This document shows positions 1-8,762 of a stretch of DNA of 64,000 bases, piece by piece. Below the pieces are notes generated by a model. It made no database searches. It saw only the letters and a program-made list of their open reading frames with translations, and was not told where the DNA came from. Where the stretch lies: the NCBI GenBank assembly GCA_963827545.1, contig CAWHBI010000032.1, forward strand, positions 59,482 through 123,481, written 5' to 3'. Every line of letters begins with the position of its first letter. Positions within the stretch are counted from its first letter, which is position 1. The stretch comes from AWTP1-13 sp963827545 (lineage in GTDB: Bacteria > Pseudomonadota > Alphaproteobacteria > Rhizobiales > Hyphomicrobiaceae). The position numbers and the translations under genes are program-made.

Positions 1-2
1 AT

Positions 3-137
3 TCGCAGGTCGGCTCGACGCCTGCGGGCCAGGTGCTGGGAGCAGCGCTCGGCGGGGTGGTCATCGGCGCTGCCAGGGGCTTTGCGGTCACGTCTGGTGG
101 TCTCGGGCTTTCGAATCGGTGGGGCGCCAATGCTTAA
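3..137 (+). CDS. C-terminal fragment of an unidentified Gly/Ala-rich protein (cut by window edge)
   Basis: A frame open from the left edge ends at TAA 135-137 and gives 44 residues. It contains a small-residue run (VLGAALGGVVIGAARG) resembling a glycine zipper or a membrane segment. No domain can be named from so short a piece, and it could be chance coding. It converges with the SDR gene on the other strand, which would be normal for two real gene ends. Confidence 0.3.
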   Translation, partial: SQVGSTPAGQVLGAALGGVVIGAARGFAVTSGGLGLSNRWGANA

Positions 138-200
138 CGCAGCCGGGGCGGCCGTCATACATGCGCGGCGACTTTCGAGCTAGCGCGTGTCTGTGGTGGT

Positions 201-953
201 CTACAGCCCCCGTCCGCCGGAGATGTCGAGCAGCAGCCCGGTGCAATAGGAGGACTGGTCCGAGCAGAGCCACAGCACCACCTCCGCCACCTCCTCCGGC
301 CTCCCGCCCCGCTGCATGGGTATCGTGCCTTTGAAGCGCTCGACGCGGTCGGGAATGCCCATGCTCGCATGGATATCGGTATCGATCAGGCCAGGCCTGA
401 CGGCATGCACCCGAATGCCCTCGGCGGCGACTTCCTTGGCGAGCCCGATGGTGAGGCTGTCGATGGCGCCCTTGGAGGCGGCGTAGTCGGTCGCCTCGTT
501 GGGGGCGCCTAGCTTGGCAGCCAGGGAGGACATGTTGACGATGACGCCGCCCTTGCCGCCGAGCCGCGTGGACATGCGGCGCGCGGCCTCCTGCGCGGCA
601 ATGAACGCGCCCACCGTGTTGACGGCGATGATGCGCTGCAGGCGGTCGGGCGCGATGTCGACGAACTTCGATGCCGTGCCGAGGATGCCTGCATTGTTGA
701 AGAAGGCATCGAGCCGGCCGAATTCCGCGTCCACTGTCCCGAAGAGGCGCGCGACCTCCTCAGGGTTGCCGACGTCGGCCTGGATGGCGACGCCTCGGCG
801 CCCTATGGCGCGAACATCGGCGACGACCGCTTCGGCCGCGGCGTGGCTACCGGCGTAGTTGACCGCGACGTCATAGCCGCGGTGTGCGGCCAGCCGCGCC
901 GTCGCCGCACCGATGCCGCGGCTGGCGCCGGTGATGAGCATGACCTTGGTCAC
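201..953 (-). CDS. SDR family NAD(P)-dependent oxidoreductase
   Basis: Short-chain dehydrogenase of about 250 residues, the usual size of the classical SDR family. It opens with the Rossmann motif TGASRGIG, followed by NNAG, the catalytic serine region (NMSSLAA) and the active-site YAASK. The C-terminal SGGRGL is typical of FabG-like members. The GTG at 953 was chosen because AGGAG lies 9 nt upstream; the frame is open further upstream, but that part runs into a palindromic repeat and does not look like protein. The substrate cannot be told from sequence. There is no operon partner: repeats lie upstream and the window edge downstream. Confidence 0.9.
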   Translation of the reverse strand: MTKVMLITGASRGIGAATARLAAHRGYDVAVNYAGSHAAAEAVVADVRAIGRRGVAIQADVGNPEEVARLFGTVDAEFGRLDAFFNNAGILGTASKFVDIAPDRLQRIIAVNTVGAFIAAQEAARRMSTRLGGKGGVIVNMSSLAAKLGAPNEATDYAASKGAIDSLTIGLAKEVAAEGIRVHAVRPGLIDTDIHASMGIPDRVERFKGTIPMQRGGRPEEVAEVVLWLCSDQSSYCTGLLLDISGGRGL

Positions 954-1053
954 TGCGATTTTCTCCTGCAGAACGTGCTGTGCCCGGCCTTGTAGGCTGT
1001 TGGTGCTGTCCCGGCCAGTGGGGGTCTGTTCGACGGCGTTCCGCGGCAATAGC

Positions 1054-1140
1054 GTAGGGCGCAATAAGCGGCAGCGCATTGCGCCGATGCAACCGTTCCC
1101 CAGAGCGGCGCAATGCGGCTATCGCCTTATTGCGCCCTAC
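1054..1140. repeat. 87-bp double-palindrome intergenic repeat, copy 1
   Basis: The outer arms GTAGGGCGCAATAAG and CTTATTGCGCCCTAC are perfect inverses, and an inner pair GCATTGCGCCG/CGGCGCAATGC is also perfect, so a transcript would fold into a long hairpin. The same 87-bp element occurs at 1653-1739 in the same orientation, and a diverged copy lies at 31719-31816. It has the size and structure of a REP/BIME-type element. It lies just upstream of the SDR start. Confidence 0.9.
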
Positions 1141-1163
1141 CGCCGTTGCGCCGTCCGTGCAGG

Positions 1164-1232
1164 AGGGGTCAGACCCCTCGCCTCCAGCGTAGATGACTGG
1201 AATGATCAGTCTGCGCGAGGGGTCTGACCCCT
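1164..1232. repeat. Paired AGGGGTC(A/T)GACCCCT palindromes
   Basis: Two 15-bp palindromes at 1164-1178 and 1218-1232 are reverse complements of each other, so the segment is itself an inverted repeat. A related palindrome with one change lies at 1768-1782 after the second 87-bp repeat. Palindromes of this sequence type are often found near REP-associated transposases, but no transposase gene is visible here. Confidence 0.75.
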
Positions 1233-1529
1233 TCTCCCAGATTTGAGCGGCGGGGATAGGGATGTGGTTTCATAATGTATGTGTACGGGGCATGACGGGC
1301 GCCGGGCTGTGTGCTCTCATGTGCGCGCCTCGGAGATGAGACGGCGGTTCCCCTGCAGGGCCGCGTCTCAGCGCAGGAGCCGGGGGCCGCAGTCCGATCT
1401 CTCGCCTGGTTGGTGGACAGACCATCCAAGCGCTGGGGCGGGGCCCGGATGCGGCGAAGCCGGCGTCCGATAACGGCCAGGGTCGGTGGACTGACCTAAC
1501 AAGCGCCAAGGCGAGGTTCGGACACCGCC

Positions 1530-1601
1530 GAGCAGGGCGTTCTTGCGCCCAAAACCGGATACAGGTCACAGGTCATCGGGCGCAGCCCGAACGCCCTGCT
1601 C
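1530..1601. repeat. Large imperfect stem-loop in a gene-free stretch
   Basis: GAGCAGGGCGTTC (1530-1542) and GAACGCCCTGCTC (1589-1601) are perfect 13-bp inverses. Just inside them, TGCGCCC pairs with GGGCGCA, giving about 20 bp of stem around a loop of roughly 30 nt. It lies between the two 87-bp repeats in the stretch 1233-1652, where I see no convincing gene. It could be a further repeat family or a structured RNA; there is no T-tract, so it is not an ordinary terminator. Confidence 0.6.
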
Positions 1602-1652
1602 CTCCTCTCCTCCCAACCCCTCGGGCGCACGCGCCGCGAGGCCAAAACGGCC

Positions 1653-1739
1653 GTAGGGCGCAATAAGCGGCAGCGCATTGCGCCGATGCACCCGTTCCCC
1701 AGAGCGGCGCAATGCGGCTGACGCCTTATTGCGCCCTAC
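1653..1739. repeat. 87-bp double-palindrome intergenic repeat, copy 2
   Basis: Nearly identical to the copy at 1054-1140, same length and orientation. The match continues on the right through TTGCGCCGTCCG and into another AGGGGTC-type palindrome (1768-1782), so the duplicated unit is about 130 bp. Confidence 0.9.
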
Positions 1740-1866
1740 GGCCCATTGCGCCGTCCGAGCGGGCGCGAGGGGTCTGATCCCTTAGCCCAGCCAGCCATTT
1801 TTTTGGGCATGCAATCGCACCACATCGGCTACATCAATGCTCGACCAGACAACCATGGGGAACGCC

Positions 1867-3003
1867 ATGCAGCCGTTGAGCGGCATCAAGGTCGTCGAAT
1901 TCGCCAACAACATTGCCGGGCCCTACGCCGGCTACATCCTGGCCATGCTGGGCGCGGACGTGCTCAAGATCGAGCGCCCCGAAAGCGGCGATGATGCCCG
2001 CGGCTGGGGGCCGCCGTTCTGGCGCGGCACCTCGGCGACCTTTCAGGCGCTCAACGTCAACAAGCGCGGCATCACGCTCGATCTGAAAGACTCCGCGCAC
2101 ATTGCCTGGGTGGAGGATTACCTCAAAGGCTGCGACGTGCTGGTGCACAACCTGCGCCCGGGCGTGATGGACGACCTGGGTCTCGGCAGCGAGGCCATCA
2201 CCAGGCTCAATCCGCGCCTCGTCTACTGCAATCTCTCCGCCTTCGGACCCACAGGCCCGATGCAGCGCAATCCAGGCTACGAGCCGATGGTGCAGGCATT
2301 CGCGGGTCTGTTCTCCATCAACGGCTACCCTGATCGGCCAGGCGCGCGCATTGGGACGTCGGTGCTCGACCTCGGCAGCGCGACGTGGGCCGCGCTCGGC
2401 TGCATCGTTGGGCTGCTGCAGCGGCAGCACACAGGCAAGGGGTGTGTCGTCGACGCATCGCTGTACGAGACGGCGCTGGGCCTGCTCACGGTGCATTTCG
2501 CACGCTTCCAGGCGAGCGGCACGCTGCCTGAGCGGCACCCGAGCGGCAGCCTGGCGGTAGTGATCTTCCAGGCCATCGACACGGCCGACGGTCAGGTGAT
2601 CGTCGCTGCCGCCAATGACCGGCTGTTCGCCAAGCTGGCCGTCGAGCTCGGCCATCCCGAGTGGGTGGAGGACGCTCGCTTCAAGACCAATGCCGACCGG
2701 CACGCCAACAAGGACACCCTCATTCCCCTCGTGGAGCAGATCATGCGCGGGCATCCGAGCGAGGTTTGGGTGGCGCGGCTGGAGAAAGTGGGTGTGCCCT
2801 GCGCCGCCATCAACGACCTCACGCACATGAAGGCGCATCCGCAGACGGCGGCGCTCGGCATGGTGCAGCCTGTGCCGGAGATCGATCTCGAGCTGATGAG
2901 CCTGCCGCTGTCGCTCGATGGCGAGCGTCCCAGCATCCGCACCCGCGCGCCCAAGCTCGGCGAGCACAACGCCATGCTGGAGGGCCTTCCCAAGGCGAGG
3001 TAG
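1867..3003 (+). CDS. CaiB/BaiF family CoA-transferase
   Basis: Family III CoA-transferase of about 378 residues, which moves CoA between carboxylic acids through a covalent aspartyl-CoA intermediate. The N-terminus PLSGIKVVEF followed by AGPYAG and GADVLKIERP is the family signature, and the region LSAFGPTGP and the C-terminal APKLGEHN also match. ATG 1867 was chosen because the family normally begins a few residues before PLSG and GGGGA lies just upstream; ATGs at 1837 and 1855 in the same frame are possible. The acyl substrate is unknown. It is followed by an exported hydrolase on the same strand, with no evident functional link. Confidence 0.9.
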   Translation: MQPLSGIKVVEFANNIAGPYAGYILAMLGADVLKIERPESGDDARGWGPPFWRGTSATFQALNVNKRGITLDLKDSAHIAWVEDYLKGCDVLVHNLRPGVMDDLGLGSEAITRLNPRLVYCNLSAFGPTGPMQRNPGYEPMVQAFAGLFSINGYPDRPGARIGTSVLDLGSATWAALGCIVGLLQRQHTGKGCVVDASLYETALGLLTVHFARFQASGTLPERHPSGSLAVVIFQAIDTADGQVIVAAANDRLFAKLAVELGHPEWVEDARFKTNADRHANKDTLIPLVEQIMRGHPSEVWVARLEKVGVPCAAINDLTHMKAHPQTAALGMVQPVPEIDLELMSLPLSLDGERPSIRTRAPKLGEHNAMLEGLPKAR

Positions 3004-3175
3004 GCGGAGCCGGGCACAACACGAGGATCAAGCATGTGGGCGTGACTGCTGTCATCGGATCACAAAGTCTTCTGAGGACCATTCGCTGGCATGCCCACCT
3101 TGCGACCATGGCTGCGAAGGCGCACTGTCAGGCTGCGGAAACGCGGTTTGCAAAAATCGGACAAGGGAGGATGCC

Positions 3176-4165
3176 ATGACTGAACTCAGCCGCCGCCACA
3201 TGCTGCTTGGTGCCGCCGCGGCTGGCGCCGCAAGTGCCATCGGTACGCAATTCGCAATTCCATCGGCTCGGGCCGCTGCGCCGCCTGTCGGCAAGCAGGC
3301 GCCCGGTTTCTATCGCACCAAGATCGGCGACTTCGAGGTGACGCAGATCGCCGATGGCGCGCGCACGTTCCCTATGCCGGACATCTTCGCGAAGAACGTG
3401 CCCAAGGAGCAGGCGCTCGCCGCCGCCGAAGCCGCGTACATGCCGAAGGGCATGGTGACCGTGCCGTTCAATCCGGTGGTGATCAACACGGGCTCCAAGC
3501 TGGTGCTGATCGACGCGGGCTACGGGCCGGGCGTCGCACCTTCGGTAGGCCTCACTCCGGCACACATGACCGCCGCCGGCATCGATCCCAAGGCGATCGA
3601 CATCGTCGTGCTCTCGCACCTGCACCCCGACCACATCAACGGCATCAAGAATGCTGACGGCTCGCTCACCTTCGCGAACGCCGAGCACAAGGTGCCGGCG
3701 CAGGACTGGGCATTCTGGATGAGCGACGACAATGCGGCCAAGGCGGCGAACGACATGATGAAGGGCTACTTCGCCAACACTCGCAAGATCCTCTCCAACA
3801 TGGCGGACAAGGTGACCAAGTACGACTGGGGCAAAGAGGTGGCGCCAGGCATCACAGCCATCGACACCAGCGGGCATACGCCGGGGCACACGTCGTTCGT
3901 GGTCGCCTCCGGTTCGGCCAAGATGATGGTGCAGTCGGACGTGACCAACATTCCCGAGTTCTTCCTGCGCAACCCGGACTGGCACGTGATGTTCGATATC
4001 GATCCGGACAAAGCCGTGCAGACACGCCGCAAGTTCTACGACATGGCAGCGGCCGAGAAGACGCTGATCGCGGGCTTCCACTTCTCGTTCCCGTCGATGG
4101 GCTACGTCGAGAAGGATGGCAGCAACTATCGGCTCGTGCCGGTGCGCTGGAATCCGGCACTCTAG
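3176..4165 (+). CDS. Tat-exported MBL-fold metallo-hydrolase
   Basis: Metallo-beta-lactamase-fold hydrolase, 329 residues. The N-terminus has a twin-arginine signal (SRRHMLLGAAAAG, residues about 5-17) ending near PSARAAA, so it should be folded before export to the periplasm. The metal-binding motif HLHPDH is present in LSHLHPDHING, with a second-site Asp in QSDVTN and a late histidine in GFHFSFP. ATG 3176 has GGGAGG 5 nt upstream. MBL hydrolases act on many substrates, and this one cannot be assigned. The 172 nt before it show nothing recognisable. Confidence 0.9.
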   Translation: MTELSRRHMLLGAAAAGAASAIGTQFAIPSARAAAPPVGKQAPGFYRTKIGDFEVTQIADGARTFPMPDIFAKNVPKEQALAAAEAAYMPKGMVTVPFNPVVINTGSKLVLIDAGYGPGVAPSVGLTPAHMTAAGIDPKAIDIVVLSHLHPDHINGIKNADGSLTFANAEHKVPAQDWAFWMSDDNAAKAANDMMKGYFANTRKILSNMADKVTKYDWGKEVAPGITAIDTSGHTPGHTSFVVASGSAKMMVQSDVTNIPEFFLRNPDWHVMFDIDPDKAVQTRRKFYDMAAAEKTLIAGFHFSFPSMGYVEKDGSNYRLVPVRWNPAL

Positions 4166-4192
4166 CTGGAGCAACGAGAACCAGGAGCGCGT

Positions 4193-4567
4193 GTGGAGCA
4201 GGGTCCATCGTCTTCTTCAGCCGTCGCGGCGGGCCTCATGGCGCGCTGCCCCCGCTGCGGGAATGGCGCGCTGTTCAGGTCGGGCCTGGTCCTGCGCGAG
4301 AAATGCGAGCGCTGCGGCCTGAGCTACGCCTTCGCGGATTCGGGCGACGGGCCGGCGGTGTTCGCCACCTTCATCCTGGGCTTCGTGGTGCTGGGCGGCG
4401 CGCTGCTGGTGGAGTTCAGGCTCGGGCCGCCGGTGTGGGTGCACGTCGTGCTGTGGGGCGTGCTGACGCCGCTCTTGGCGTTCGGGCTGCTCAGGGTGCT
4501 CAAGGCAACGCTGATCGCGCTCCAGTACAAGCACCAGGCCGGCGAAGGCCGCCTCGACGTCGATTGA
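4193..4567 (+). CDS. DUF983 family small membrane protein
   Basis: A 124-residue protein starting at GTG 4193. A zinc-ribbon-like pair CPRCG and CERCG occupies roughly residues 18-43, followed by two hydrophobic helices (about 59-82 and 84-104). This matches DUF983, which in alphaproteobacteria usually sits in the cytochrome c oxidase cluster between the subunit III gene and SURF1. SURF1 follows 7 nt downstream, but no oxidase subunit precedes it here. A role in oxidase assembly is inferred from this neighbourhood only. Confidence 0.85.
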   Translation: MEQGPSSSSAVAAGLMARCPRCGNGALFRSGLVLREKCERCGLSYAFADSGDGPAVFATFILGFVVLGGALLVEFRLGPPVWVHVVLWGVLTPLLAFGLLRVLKATLIALQYKHQAGEGRLDVD

Positions 4568-4574
4568 GCGCACG

Positions 4575-5318
4575 ATGCTGCAGCGACTGCGACAAGCCGG
4601 ATTGATTTGGCCGACGCTGCTGGCGCTTGCCGCCCTCGCCGTGCTGATCAGCCTCGGCACCTGGCAGCTGGAACGCAAGCGCTGGAAGGAGGATCTGCTG
4701 GCCAAGATCGCGGCGCGCACCACCGCCGATCCGATAGCGCTGGCACGGGCCGTGTCTCTGCTCACCGCGGGCGGCGATGTCGACTACCTGCACGTTTGGG
4801 TCAGCGGCACTTTCCACCACGACAAGGAGCGTTACCTGTATGCGCCGTCACCCACGGGGCTTGGCTGGCATGTGTACACGCCGCTGGAGCTCGCGCCCGG
4901 CCGCGTGATCTGGGTCAACCGGGGCACCGTGCCGGACGACCGCAAAGACCCCGCCCGGCGTTTAACCGGTCAGCTCGAGGGTGAGAGCGAGGTGCGGGGG
5001 CTCGTGCGAATACCGCCCGGCAGGACCATGTTCACGCCTCAGAACGACGCGAGCGGCAACCTCTGGTATTGGGCGGACGTGCCCGGCATGACAGCCTCGG
5101 TGTTCGGCCCGCGTGCCGTTGTGGCTTTGCCCTTCGTGGTCGAGGCGGATGCGCAGCCGCTGCCGCCCGGCGGGCTGCCCAGGGGGGGCGTGACCCGCCT
5201 CGGCCTGTCCAACCGTCATCTGGAATATGCGTTGACCTGGTATGGCATCGCCGCAACCCTTATCGGCGTCTATTCAGCATTTGTAATCAATCGCTTACGG
5301 TCGTTCAGCTCGCAATAG
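4575..5318 (+). CDS. SURF1 family cytochrome c oxidase assembly protein
   Basis: 247 residues with one transmembrane helix near the N-terminus (about 10-30) and one at the C-terminus (about 218-238), enclosing a periplasmic domain: the SURF1/Shy1 layout. Family motifs are GTWQLERKRWK just after the first helix and NRHLEYALTWYG before the second. SURF1 proteins help insert heme a into oxidase subunit I at the inner membrane. Spacing to the DUF983 gene is 7 nt, so the two are probably co-transcribed. Confidence 0.93.
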   Translation: MLQRLRQAGLIWPTLLALAALAVLISLGTWQLERKRWKEDLLAKIAARTTADPIALARAVSLLTAGGDVDYLHVWVSGTFHHDKERYLYAPSPTGLGWHVYTPLELAPGRVIWVNRGTVPDDRKDPARRLTGQLEGESEVRGLVRIPPGRTMFTPQNDASGNLWYWADVPGMTASVFGPRAVVALPFVVEADAQPLPPGGLPRGGVTRLGLSNRHLEYALTWYGIAATLIGVYSAFVINRLRSFSSQ

Positions 5319-5434
5319 CGGGCGGCAGCACTCGTTTTTGGGGCGCCACGACCGAGCCGCCTTGTTCGGCCCCCGCTTGGGCCCTAGGGTGCAGGCAGTT
5401 TCCTCCGCCGACCCCAGCGAGAGTTCCCACTTCC

Positions 5435-6847
5435 GTGCGCTATGTCAGCACCAGGGGCGAGGCCCCCGAGCTAGGCTTCGAGGACGCGCTGCTTGCGGGT
5501 CTCGCGCGCGACGGCGGCCTTTACGTGCCGAAGACCTGGCCGCGGCTCGAGCCCGATGCCATCGCGGCCTTTGCCGGCCAGCCTTTCGCCGAGGTTGCGG
5601 CATCGGTTCTGGAGCCGTTTGTGGCTGGCGCCATGGCGCGCGGCGAGCTCATTGCGCTCGCCCGCGATGCCTATGCGCGATTCGGCCACCCGGCCGTGGC
5701 CCCGCTCGTTCAGATCGACCGCAACCTGTGGATCCTGGAGCTGTTCCACGGGCCCACGCTCGCCTTCAAGGACGTGGCGATGCAGCTGCTCGCCCGCCTC
5801 ATGGACCGCGTGCTCGGCGCCCGCGGCGAGCGCGTGACCGTGGTGGGCGCTACCTCCGGCGATACCGGCGGCGCCGCCATCGAGGCCTTCCGCGGCTCCA
5901 AGCGCGTCGAGGCGGTAATGCTGTTTCCGCACGGGCGCATATCAGACGTGCAGCGGCGCATGATGACCACCGCCGCGGAGCCCAACGTCCACGCCGTCGC
6001 CGTCGAGGGCACTTTCGACGATTGCCAGGCGCTGGTGAAGGCCATGTTCAACGATCTGGCTTTCCGCGACCGCGTCAGGCTGGCCGGCGCCAATTCCATC
6101 AACTGGGCGCGCGTGGTGGCGCAGATCACCTACTATTTCACCGCCGCCGTGGCGCTCGGCGCGCCGCATCGCCCGGTCTCCTTCTCGGTTCCGACCGGCA
6201 ACTTCGGCGACATCTTCGCAGGCTATGGCGCCAGGCGCATGGGATTGCCGGTCGAGCGACTGGTGATCGCCACCAACGACAACGACATCCTGCGCCGCAC
6301 CCATGCCGCAGGTGCCTACGAGGTGCGCAGCGTCGTCGCCACCACCTCGCCGTCGATGGACATCCAGGTTTCCTCCAATTTCGAGCGCTACCTGTTCGAG
6401 GCGAGCGGCCGCGATGCCGCCTGGGTGCGCGGCAAGATGGGCGCGCTGGCGCAGTCCGGCCGCTTCGAGCTGGCGGGCGGCGTCTTGACCGCGATGCGCA
6501 ACGATTTCTCCGCTGCGTCTGCCAGCATGGACGAGGTTGCCGCATGCATCCGGCGCGTCAAGGCCGAGAGCGGCTATCTGCTGGAGCCACATAGTGCTTG
6601 CGGCGTCATCGCCTTCGAGAAAGCCCTGGAAATGGGCACGACGCCACACGTCGTTCTCGCCACCGCGCATCCGGCGAAGTTTCCCGAGGCCATGCAAACG
6701 ATTACCGGCGAGCGGCCGGCGCTGCCGCCCCGCCTGGCCCCGCTGATGACCGATCCGGAGCGCGCGACCGTCCTGCCCAACGACCTTGCCGCCATCCAGC
6801 GTTTCGTTGCCGAGCGCGCCAGCGCAACAGAGGGAGCCGCCGCGTGA
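5435..6847 (+). CDS. thrC: Threonine synthase
   Basis: PLP enzyme that converts O-phospho-L-homoserine to L-threonine in the cytoplasm, last step of the threonine branch. About 470 residues, normal for the bacterial long form. VRYVSTRG at the start is the conserved N-terminus; the PLP lysine is in LAFKDVAMQ (about K112), followed by GATSGDTGGAA and the phosphate-binding PTGNFGDIFAGY. The GTG at 5435 matches the family N-terminus; the frame is open far upstream over SURF1. The stop overlaps the next gene by GTGA, so translation is coupled to the peptidase gene, an arrangement common in alphaproteobacteria. Confidence 0.95.
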   Translation: MRYVSTRGEAPELGFEDALLAGLARDGGLYVPKTWPRLEPDAIAAFAGQPFAEVAASVLEPFVAGAMARGELIALARDAYARFGHPAVAPLVQIDRNLWILELFHGPTLAFKDVAMQLLARLMDRVLGARGERVTVVGATSGDTGGAAIEAFRGSKRVEAVMLFPHGRISDVQRRMMTTAAEPNVHAVAVEGTFDDCQALVKAMFNDLAFRDRVRLAGANSINWARVVAQITYYFTAAVALGAPHRPVSFSVPTGNFGDIFAGYGARRMGLPVERLVIATNDNDILRRTHAAGAYEVRSVVATTSPSMDIQVSSNFERYLFEASGRDAAWVRGKMGALAQSGRFELAGGVLTAMRNDFSAASASMDEVAACIRRVKAESGYLLEPHSACGVIAFEKALEMGTTPHVVLATAHPAKFPEAMQTITGERPALPPRLAPLMTDPERATVLPNDLAAIQRFVAERASATEGAAA

Positions 6848-8133
6848 CCCCGCAAACGACGACGCTCAAAAATGGGCTGCGGGTGGTCTCCCATCGCATG
6901 CCGAACCTCGAGACGATCTCGATGGGCATGTGGGTCGGCGTCGGCGCGCGCCACGAGGGCGTGTCCCAACAGGGTATCTCCCACCTGCTGGAGCACATGG
7001 CCTTCAAGGGCACGAGGCGGCGCACGGCCAGGGAGATCGCCGAAGAGATCGAGGCGGTCGGCGGCGAGCTCAACGCCGCAACCAGCCTCGAGACCACGGC
7101 CTATTTCTCGCGCGTGCTCGCCGGCGACATCGGCCTCGCGCTCGACATCCTGGCCGACATCCTGCAGAGCCCGCGCCATGCCGAGGAAGAGTTGGAACGG
7201 GAACGCGAGGTGATCCTGCAGGAGATCGCCGCGACACGGGACAGTCCCGACGAGATCGGCTACGAGCTGCTGCAGGAGGCCGCCTTTCCCGACCAGGCGA
7301 TCGGCCGGCCGATCCTCGGCACGGTCGCGAGCGTGAAAGGTTTCCGCGCCGGCGATCTGCGCAAGTTCCTCAAGGCCAACTATGGCGCCAAGCGCATGGT
7401 GCTCTCGGCCGCGGGCAAGATCGACCATGCCCAGCTCGTGCGCCACGCTGAGGCCCAATTCGGGGGCATGAATGGCGGCAGCGGGGGCCGATTCGAACCG
7501 GCACGTTACAGCGGGGGTACGCGCACCTCCACCAAGCCGTTCGAGCAGAGCCATCTGCTGTTGGCGTTCGAGGGGCCGTCCTACGGGCAAGACAACTATT
7601 ACACCGCCCAGGTGTTCTCCGCCCTGTTCGGCGGTGGCATGTCGTCCAGGCTGTTCCAGGAAGTGAGAGAGCGGCGCGGGCTCTGCTATTCTATCTATTC
7701 CAGCTACTGGGCGCTCGCTGACACTGGGCTTCTCGGAATCCATGCCGCCACGGGGGTGGAGATGATGGAAAGGCTGATCCAGGTCGTGGCAGGGGAGCTT
7801 GCTCGTGCGGCTGCCGAACAGCCGACGGACTCGGAAGTGGCGCGCGCCAAGGCGCAGATCAAGGCCGGCATGATGATGGGGCTGGAAAGCTCCTCTGCCC
7901 GCGCCGAGTACATGGCGCGGCAGCTCCTCCTGTTCAATCGGCTCATCGACACGAAGGAGGTCGTCGAGCGCATCGAAGCCGTGACGCCGGAGGATGTCCG
8001 CGAGCTAGCGGCGCAATTGGTGGCCAAATCGCAGCCCTCCGTCACGGTCGTTGGGGCCGGGCGAAAGGGAGCCGCGTACGCGCGTCTGGCGGGGCGAATG
8101 ACCCAAGGTCGGGCGACGGCAAGAGCTTCGTGA
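6844..8133 (+). CDS. M16 family processing peptidase (MPP-like)
   Basis: Zinc metallopeptidase of 429 residues, close to the mitochondrial processing peptidase beta subunit in layout. The inverted zinc motif HLLEH is at about residues 47-51, with the third ligand in the EREREVILQE segment. The C-terminal half carries the M16C glycine-rich loop (SALFGGGMSSRLFQEVRE). It starts at GTG 6844, overlapping the thrC stop by 4 nt. The cytoplasmic substrate is unknown. The order thrC - M16 peptidase - acetyltransferase supports an alphaproteobacterial origin. Confidence 0.93.
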   Translation: MTPQTTTLKNGLRVVSHRMPNLETISMGMWVGVGARHEGVSQQGISHLLEHMAFKGTRRRTAREIAEEIEAVGGELNAATSLETTAYFSRVLAGDIGLALDILADILQSPRHAEEELEREREVILQEIAATRDSPDEIGYELLQEAAFPDQAIGRPILGTVASVKGFRAGDLRKFLKANYGAKRMVLSAAGKIDHAQLVRHAEAQFGGMNGGSGGRFEPARYSGGTRTSTKPFEQSHLLLAFEGPSYGQDNYYTAQVFSALFGGGMSSRLFQEVRERRGLCYSIYSSYWALADTGLLGIHAATGVEMMERLIQVVAGELARAAAEQPTDSEVARAKAQIKAGMMMGLESSSARAEYMARQLLLFNRLIDTKEVVERIEAVTPEDVRELAAQLVAKSQPSVTVVGAGRKGAAYARLAGRMTQGRATARAS

Positions 8134-8159
8134 GCACTACCGGCTGGCACGGGTGACAG

Positions 8160-8747
8160 ATGGCTTTCTTGAGATCTCCCCCGGTCGTTGACGCTGAAGC
8201 GGAAATCCGCGGTGCGCGGGTGTTTCTGCGCCATCCCACCATGCAGGACTACTCGGCCTGGGCCGAGCTGCGGGCGCTGAGCCGCCAGCACCTGACGCCG
8301 TGGGAGCCGCAGTGGACCCGGGACGAGCTGGCGCGCTCGACGTTTCGACGGCGACTGCGCCAGTACCAGCGCGAGTTGCGCGATGACCACGGCTATGCCT
8401 ACCTGATCTTCAGCGAGGCGGACGCGGGGCTGCTTGGCGGGCTCAACGTGAGCAACGTCCGGCGTGGGGTCGCGCAGGCCGCTTCACTCGGCTATTGGAT
8501 GGGTGCTCCCCACGCGGGCCGCGGGCTGATGACGGAGACCGTCCGCGCTGCCGTGCAGTTCGCGTTCACCACCCTGGGCCTCCACCGGCTGGAGGCGGCG
8601 TGCCTGCCGAGCAACATCGCCTCGGCGCGGGTACTGGAAAAGGCGGGCTTCAAACATGAGGGCAGGGCGCGCCGCTATCTCAAGATCAACGGCCAGTGGC
8701 AGGACCATGATCTTTTTGCGCTACTGCACGATGATTTGCGAGCGTAG
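8160..8747 (+). CDS. GNAT family N-acetyltransferase (RimJ/RimL-like)
   Basis: 195 residues matching the RimJ/RimL subgroup of acetyl-CoA-dependent acetyltransferases. Visible features are the N-terminal VFLRHPTMQDYSAW, the central GYWMGAPHAGRGLMTE acetyl-CoA loop, and the late LEAACLPSNIASARVLEKAGF helix-turn segment. Members often acetylate ribosomal protein N-termini, but the target here is not shown by sequence. The gene follows the peptidase by 26 nt and precedes the EAL protein by 15 nt on the same strand. Confidence 0.88.
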   Translation: MAFLRSPPVVDAEAEIRGARVFLRHPTMQDYSAWAELRALSRQHLTPWEPQWTRDELARSTFRRRLRQYQRELRDDHGYAYLIFSEADAGLLGGLNVSNVRRGVAQAASLGYWMGAPHAGRGLMTETVRAAVQFAFTTLGLHRLEAACLPSNIASARVLEKAGFKHEGRARRYLKINGQWQDHDLFALLHDDLRA

Positions 8748-8762
8748 GGGGGCGAGGACCTG

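Noticed and set aside
1270..1569. Minus-strand 99-codon ORF in the repeat-rich intergenic region
   Set aside because: Arg/Pro-rich without a ribosome site; it overlaps the stem-loop and looks like chance coding.
1834..2967. A 377-codon minus-strand frame opposite the CoA-transferase
   Set aside because: The CoA-transferase has full family motifs; the opposite frame has none.
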